DNA from: Epichloe hybrida
Taxonomy: Eukaryota; Ascomycota; Sordariomycetes; Hypocreales; Clavicipitaceae
Assembly (NCBI GenBank): GCA_019022495.1
Contig: JAFEKR010000037.1
Location: 496,001-560,000 of the forward strand
Reading direction: 5' to 3'
Length of the DNA: 64,000 nucleotides
The notes beneath the pieces were generated by a model. The model was given only the letters and a program-made list of their open reading frames with translations, was not told where the DNA came from and did not search any database. Each line of letters opens with the position of its first letter. Position 1 is the first letter of the stretch. The position numbers were made by a program, and so were the translations under genes. This document shows positions 59,637 to 64,000 of this stretch, piece after piece.

Positions 59637-60137
59637 GTATATGAATGAGCGTTGCTATTCGGAGCTATGTTTTCTTGCTACTTGGCGCGAGACCCACAAT
59701 ATAATACGGCCACATCCCACATCCCACGCCCCGCTACTAAATTTATATAACACTCCCTAGTAAAAAAAAATAGGAAGCTTCTCTTTATTATAGTTATAAT
59801 CGCGGCTACGTAGTAGCTAGCATAAATAGTTAAAGAGGTTAGAAGAGGTTAGAATAATTAGTTAAGCTAGCTAAAGTGTTTATAATTAAAGATAACACTA
59901 GAAATCGCGTTTTTAAGCGAATTTGCGAGCCTTGTGCGCGTTTAATGAAAAAATTTACTATTATTATAATATAATTTAGAGTACGAGGTTAGATTCCATA
60001 ATATTACATGTGTTTTCTATAGGAGAGTGTGGTAATTAAGCTAGCTAACTAAATGCGGCTAGGATAAATCCTTATGTAGGTATAGCACTAAGTAGCAAGA
60101 AAACACAGCTCTGAACAGTAACGCTCTATATGAATAG
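59637..60137. mobile_element. Short non-autonomous element with ~50 bp inverted ends
   Basis: The left end 59637-59688 (ATGAATGAGCGTTGCTATTC...) is the reverse complement, with about eight mismatches, of the right end 60085-60137 (AGTAGCAAGAAAACACAGCT...). The interior of ~400 bp is AT-rich and non-coding. This is the form of a MITE or a deletion derivative of a DNA transposon. Superfamily unknown; a TA target site is possible. Confidence 0.6.
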
Positions 60138-60548
60138 GCTAATAATAACGTTAAAAATAAGACCTATTCTTAGCCCTTTCTAGTTAAGGGACCTTTCTAT
60201 AAAGTATTATTAGCTTGTATTATAAGCCTAATAGCTACACTATAGCTATTAATAGTTATAAGGTAACTATTAATAGCTACGTTATAGCTATTAATACCTA
60301 TTTTTAAAATATAGGGAGCTAGTTACTAGCTAATAAGCGACTAGTAATAGCTATATAGGTATTACCTTTATGGTTAGTGTGAGGCTTACTTATAATACTA
60401 GCCCTCTAACACGCACTAGGCAAGCATACTACACTATAGGGCTAGGTTTATATAACACTAGTAAGCTACTAGCTATAAGCTAGTAACTTATATATATAGT
60501 ATACTTAGACTTAGTAAGCTTTAGTTAATATATAAGTACTTTTATATC

Positions 60549-61810
60549 TATTAGTTTTTATAGGGTATTAAATTTAATATAATAAGGTTATAAGCCTAAA
60601 GAATAGTATTATTATTGATTATCTATTCTAAGCTGCGTTATATGTGTAGAAAAGAGAAGTTAGATGCTAGCAGCCGTAATAAAAGAAGGGAAAGGGGTTA
60701 TACGTTTATAGCCCTATATTTCCTAGCTAATTAATAGGCTAGGTTATAAGTTATATGTAAGGCACGCGCGTAGCCTAAGCTTTTACTAGGTAATTATAGC
60801 TATAACGCGTAATTAATATTACCTTTATTCTTACACTAGAACCTCTCTCTTTTAATATAATTATTAATACGTAATATTAATTATAAAAATAAAAAAGAAA
60901 GGCAGATTAAGAATTTAGATTAATAAGGGATATAAGGAAAAGGACTTATAGCTTATCTAGGTATATAGTAGCTAATAAAAGGGAAATAATAATCTTGCTT
61001 AGCCTATAAGCTTATGTAAGGATAAGTAGGTCCTTTCTAAATCCCTTCTTTTCCTAAAATAACACATATCCTATACTATAGCGTGTATATAATATCTTCC
61101 TTCTCTAATATAATACCTTCCTTCTCCCACGCACTACTATTAATTTCTATAGTTTACTAGGAAGGCCTAGTAGGCTAGTATAGCTATAGCTACTAGGGAT
61201 ATTAACTATAAGGGCATAAATCCCCTATGTATTACTATCTTATCCTTATAGCTACCCTCCTAGAGAATTACCTTTTCTCTTATTACACGTGTGTTATATA
61301 TAAGTAACCTATCCCTTTATCTAAATAGTTATCTAGTTAGTTAAGATAAAGCTCTTAAGGGCCTTATTAAGTAATGCCTTTATAAAGGTATTAGGTAGAT
61401 TATTCTCCCTACTAATCTATTAGATCTTGTAAAGCTCTTAGTATTTATATAATTATTAAAGAGCTATAATATTAATTATTAAGCATTTCTCTTTTATTAT
61501 ACTAAGCTTAATAAGGCACTTATATAAGAAGTATAAATTTATATATATAATAACTAGGATTTTTAGGAGCTTTAGTTAGTTAGTAACTAGGTTTAGGGTT
61601 ATTATAATTATATAAGCTATATTAACACTAGCTACTATACTATAAACCTCTAAGGTAAGCATGCTTTATATAACTCTCTTACTCTTTATTAAGCTAAAGT
61701 ATATAATATTACCTTTAATTATAAACTTACTATTAGTATAGTCTTTATTAGCTAGGATAAGTATATATCCTAGTTATAAGGATAGGTCCTAGTTATTAGT
61801 AAAGCATTGT
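60549..61810 (-). mobile_element. Copia family A fragment (LTR plus RNase H end)
   Basis: The reverse complement of the 3' part of the element at 1-7503: an LTR-like part (60549 to about 61110) and then, further right, the RNase H end (about 61290-61800) with the same damaged text. The fragment stops near 61810, where a palindromic sequence begins, so the rest of the element was lost or displaced. Confidence 0.75.
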
Positions 61811-61816
61811 TTGTAA

Positions 61817-61968
61817 TATAGTTAGTGTAGTTTTTAGGAAAAAATTGTATTTATAGTGTAGTTTTTTCTAGCTTATATTTAGTATAGTGTAGTTTTTCTT
61901 TTCTTATGGTTAGTGTAGTTACTAACTACACTAACTATACTACACTATAAAAACTATAAATATAGTGT
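61817..61968. repeat. Palindromic repeat cluster (TAGTGTAG motif)
   Basis: The motif TTAGTGTAGTTTTT is repeated at about 61822, 61854 and 61888 and then in inverted form around 61925-61950. The centre at 61909-61935 is an almost perfect 27 bp palindrome (GTTAGTGTAGTTA then CTAACTACACTAAC). It resembles the joined ends of a DNA transposon or a MITE. Confidence 0.55.
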
Positions 61969-62203
61969 TAGGTAAATAAAAAGTAGGTCTTTTTATATAG
62001 TTATATTAATATAGTAGTAGGAAGAAAGCTATTAATTTTTCACTTATATTATTAGCTAATTTATTTAATTAGTTATTTAAGTCATAATATTATAACTTTT
62101 TATATATCTTATTATAACTAAGGTAATATATAATATTATTAGTTTTTTAAAAGACTATTATTCTTAATACTCTTTTTTACTAATAAAACTTTCAGAAAAA
62201 CTG

Positions 62204-62749
62204 TTGGTTTCACAGGGTATTGAATTCAATATAATAAGGTTATGAGCCCGAAGAATAGTATTGTCATTGATTATCTATTCTAGGCTACGTTATGTATGTA
62301 AAGAGAAGTCAAAAAGCTAGAATCCGTAATAATAGAAGGGAAAGGGGGCCGCGCGTTTATAGCCCTATATTTCCTAGCTAATTAACAGGCTAGGTTACGA
62401 GTCACGTGTAAGGCCCGTGTGTAGCCTAAGCTTTTACTAGGTAATTGCGGCTATAATGCGTAATTAATATCACCTTTGTTCTAACACTAGAACCTCTCTC
62501 TTTTAATATAATTATTAACACGCGATATTAATCGTAAAAATAAAAAAAAGGAAAGGCAAATTAATGATTTAATTAATAGGGGATGTAAGGAAAAGAACTT
62601 ATAGCTTATCTTAGTATATGGTAGCTAATAAAAGGGAAATAATAATCTTACTTAGCCTATAAGCCTATATAAGGATAAGTAAATCCCTTCTAAATCCCTT
62701 CTTTTCCTTAAAATAATATATATCCCACGCTATAGCATATAGATAATAT
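62204..62749 (-). repeat. Copia family A LTR, interrupted by a family B element
   Basis: It starts TGTTGGTTTCACAGGG and matches the reverse complement of the LTR at 6945-7503 with many sites less damaged by RIP (several CG sites remain). Near its far end it is cut by the family B LTR at 62750, so this family B copy inserted into an older family A sequence. Confidence 0.72.
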
Positions 62750-64000
62750 TGTTAGTTACACCAAGGTCCTGCGCAGGTATAAGGGTAATCCCGTATAATT
62801 GAAGTTAATGATAGTTAATTAAATTAGCTAGGAAGGAAAGAGGGAGAAGAGAGGGAAAGTCTAGATGCTAGGAAAGTAAGCAAAATCTATGTGTAAGGCA
62901 AAAGAGAGGGTAGTGAATTAATGCAGCTAATTATATCATATGCATCGCGCTAGACTTATAATTGGTTTAGTCTTTGGCCACGATTAAACCAATAAAGATC
63001 CGAAGGAATTAACACTAGTAGTCTCTCTTTTTCCTTTATAGCCAAAGAGCTTAAAAACGTAATAAAAAGCAAATTAAAGGAAAGTATACATAAGTGAATC
63101 CCTTAATAGGAATTCGCTGCTTTAATTAGCTATTGTGGTATTAGTTAATTAAATTAATCTATTAGTCCTTACCTAAGCTCCTGTCTCCTAATATTATAGG
63201 TCTCTTTACCTATCCTTTAATATAAATCATTAATTTGTTTAAATTAATTAAAGAGGAAAGTAATAAATTTAGTAATACTTTTGTTATTACATCCGCTAGA
63301 TTATTATTACTATTAATCCACCTAACTTCGTAGATCTTATGCCTCTTATATAATTACTAAAAAGCTATAATATTAATTATTAGTCTCTTCTCCTTTGTGG
63401 TTCCTAGCTTTATAAGATATTTATATGATAAAAAAGAATTAGTATAAAGAATCATAGGAATTCAAGGCATCTTTAATTAATCCGTGATCTAATGTAAAGT
63501 TATAAAAATTACGTAGGTAATGTCTGTGCCTTAAACTATACTATATAACTTAGAGGTAAGCATGCTATAAGTAACTCTCTTGCTCTTTATTAAGCTATAC
63601 GTAATAATATTGCCTTTTATAATAAAGGTATTATTATCTTATATTATCTTATTACTAATCACAATCACATATCTAATCTATAAGCTTAAATCCTTGTTAT
63701 TAGTAAGCAATCTATTTACAAACATAAAGAGCTTTGCCTCCTTAAGAACCAAAGGAATATATTATAGTTTACGTTATTAATTCTTAATTTACTACTTAAG
63801 GTATTTATTAAGGTATATAATATCTTCCTTAGAGGGTTCTTAGTATTAAGCTATAATTAATAGGTTATAGGAAGCTTCTAGTTAACATATAGTTATGATG
63901 TAGCTTCCTTAGGCTTATTATTTTATATAGTCTTGCTTTACTATTAGGGATTAAGGATTAACTTCCTTAATCTTCTAACTCTAGCCTTTCTAGGTTAATA
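62750..64000 (-). mobile_element. Copia family B copy 3 (partial, runs off the window)
   Basis: It begins with an LTR (62750-63014) about 8 bp longer than the others, and continues into the RNase H region of the same family (about 63270-63400) and beyond. It is cut by the window end. Damage is heavier than in copy 2 (for example the RNase H segment around 63290-63360). The 3' LTR is at the left, so the element is on the minus strand. Confidence 0.88.

Larger units (their letters stand above)
59082..60548. other. AT-rich region with two foldback elements
   Basis: Upstream of the secreted-protein gene the DNA becomes AT-rich, with no coding frame. It contains the inverted repeats 59464-59592 and 59637-60137, listed separately. 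Beyond 60140 (60140-60548) it is TA-rich with local repeats such as TAGCTATTAATA; I recognise nothing else. Confidence 0.5.

Noticed and set aside
63580..63780. 66-codon + strand frame of hydrophobic residues
   Set aside because: Antisense to the reverse transcriptase/RNase H part of Copia copy 3; the hydrophobic look comes from AT-rich codons.
1..64000. Possible tRNA genes, rRNA or CRISPR-like arrays
   Set aside because: I looked for tRNA T-loop/acceptor patterns and regularly spaced repeats and found none that fold convincingly; the only regular arrays are simple-sequence repeats.

Overview
The window comes from a filamentous ascomycete, most likely a sordariomycete. The evidence is short introns of 45-125 nt with GT-AG (one probable GC-AG) borders, fungal families of conserved genes, and AT-rich blocks of dead retrotransposons in which C has been replaced by T on both strands (many TA dinucleotides, almost no long reading frames). 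That is the pattern of repeat-induced point mutation (RIP). No genus can be named from the sequence alone.

Layout. (1) 1-30.5 kb is a nested retrotransposon block. It holds a Copia element on the + strand (1-7503) carrying a 5'-truncated LINE fragment (5277-5933), and a second Copia family in two complete copies on the - strand (7991-21263 and 23782-30540), each with 257-258 bp LTRs and 5 bp target duplications. The first copy is split by a full-length Tad-like LINE (12078-18563) with a 17 bp target duplication. (2) 30.5-33.7 kb is a transition zone with two large pyrimidine/purine simple repeats around an unknown gene. (3) 33.7-50.9 kb is a gene-rich segment of normal GC content carrying a diterpenoid biosynthetic cluster: geranylgeranyl diphosphate synthase (-), a decayed P450 (-), an aldo/keto reductase (-), a bifunctional class II/class I diterpene synthase (+), a BBE-type FAD oxidoreductase (-) and an intact P450 (+). 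An APH-fold kinase-like gene lies on its left edge. (4) 51.3-57.2 kb is primary-metabolism and housekeeping DNA, all +: ornithine carbamoyltransferase, a KH-domain RNA-binding protein and TRAPPC13. (5) 58.1-59.1 kb holds a secreted cysteine-containing protein of unknown function, directly at the edge of (6), a second RIP-degraded block (59.2-64 kb) with foldback elements, Copia remnants and the start of a third copy of the - strand Copia family.

How the genes fit together. The GGPP synthase would supply the C20 precursor. The bifunctional cyclase (DLDD and DEFME/NSE motifs, 951 aa) would protonate and cyclise it to a copalyl-type diphosphate and then ionise this to a tetracyclic or tricyclic diterpene. 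The P450, FAD oxidase and aldo/keto reductase are plausible tailoring enzymes. One P450 has been lost by internal deletion, so the present pathway may make a simpler product than its ancestor. I see no pathway-specific transcription factor or transporter. Exon structures were built by hand from splice signals, reading phase and family resemblance; total lengths divide by three in every multi-exon model given.
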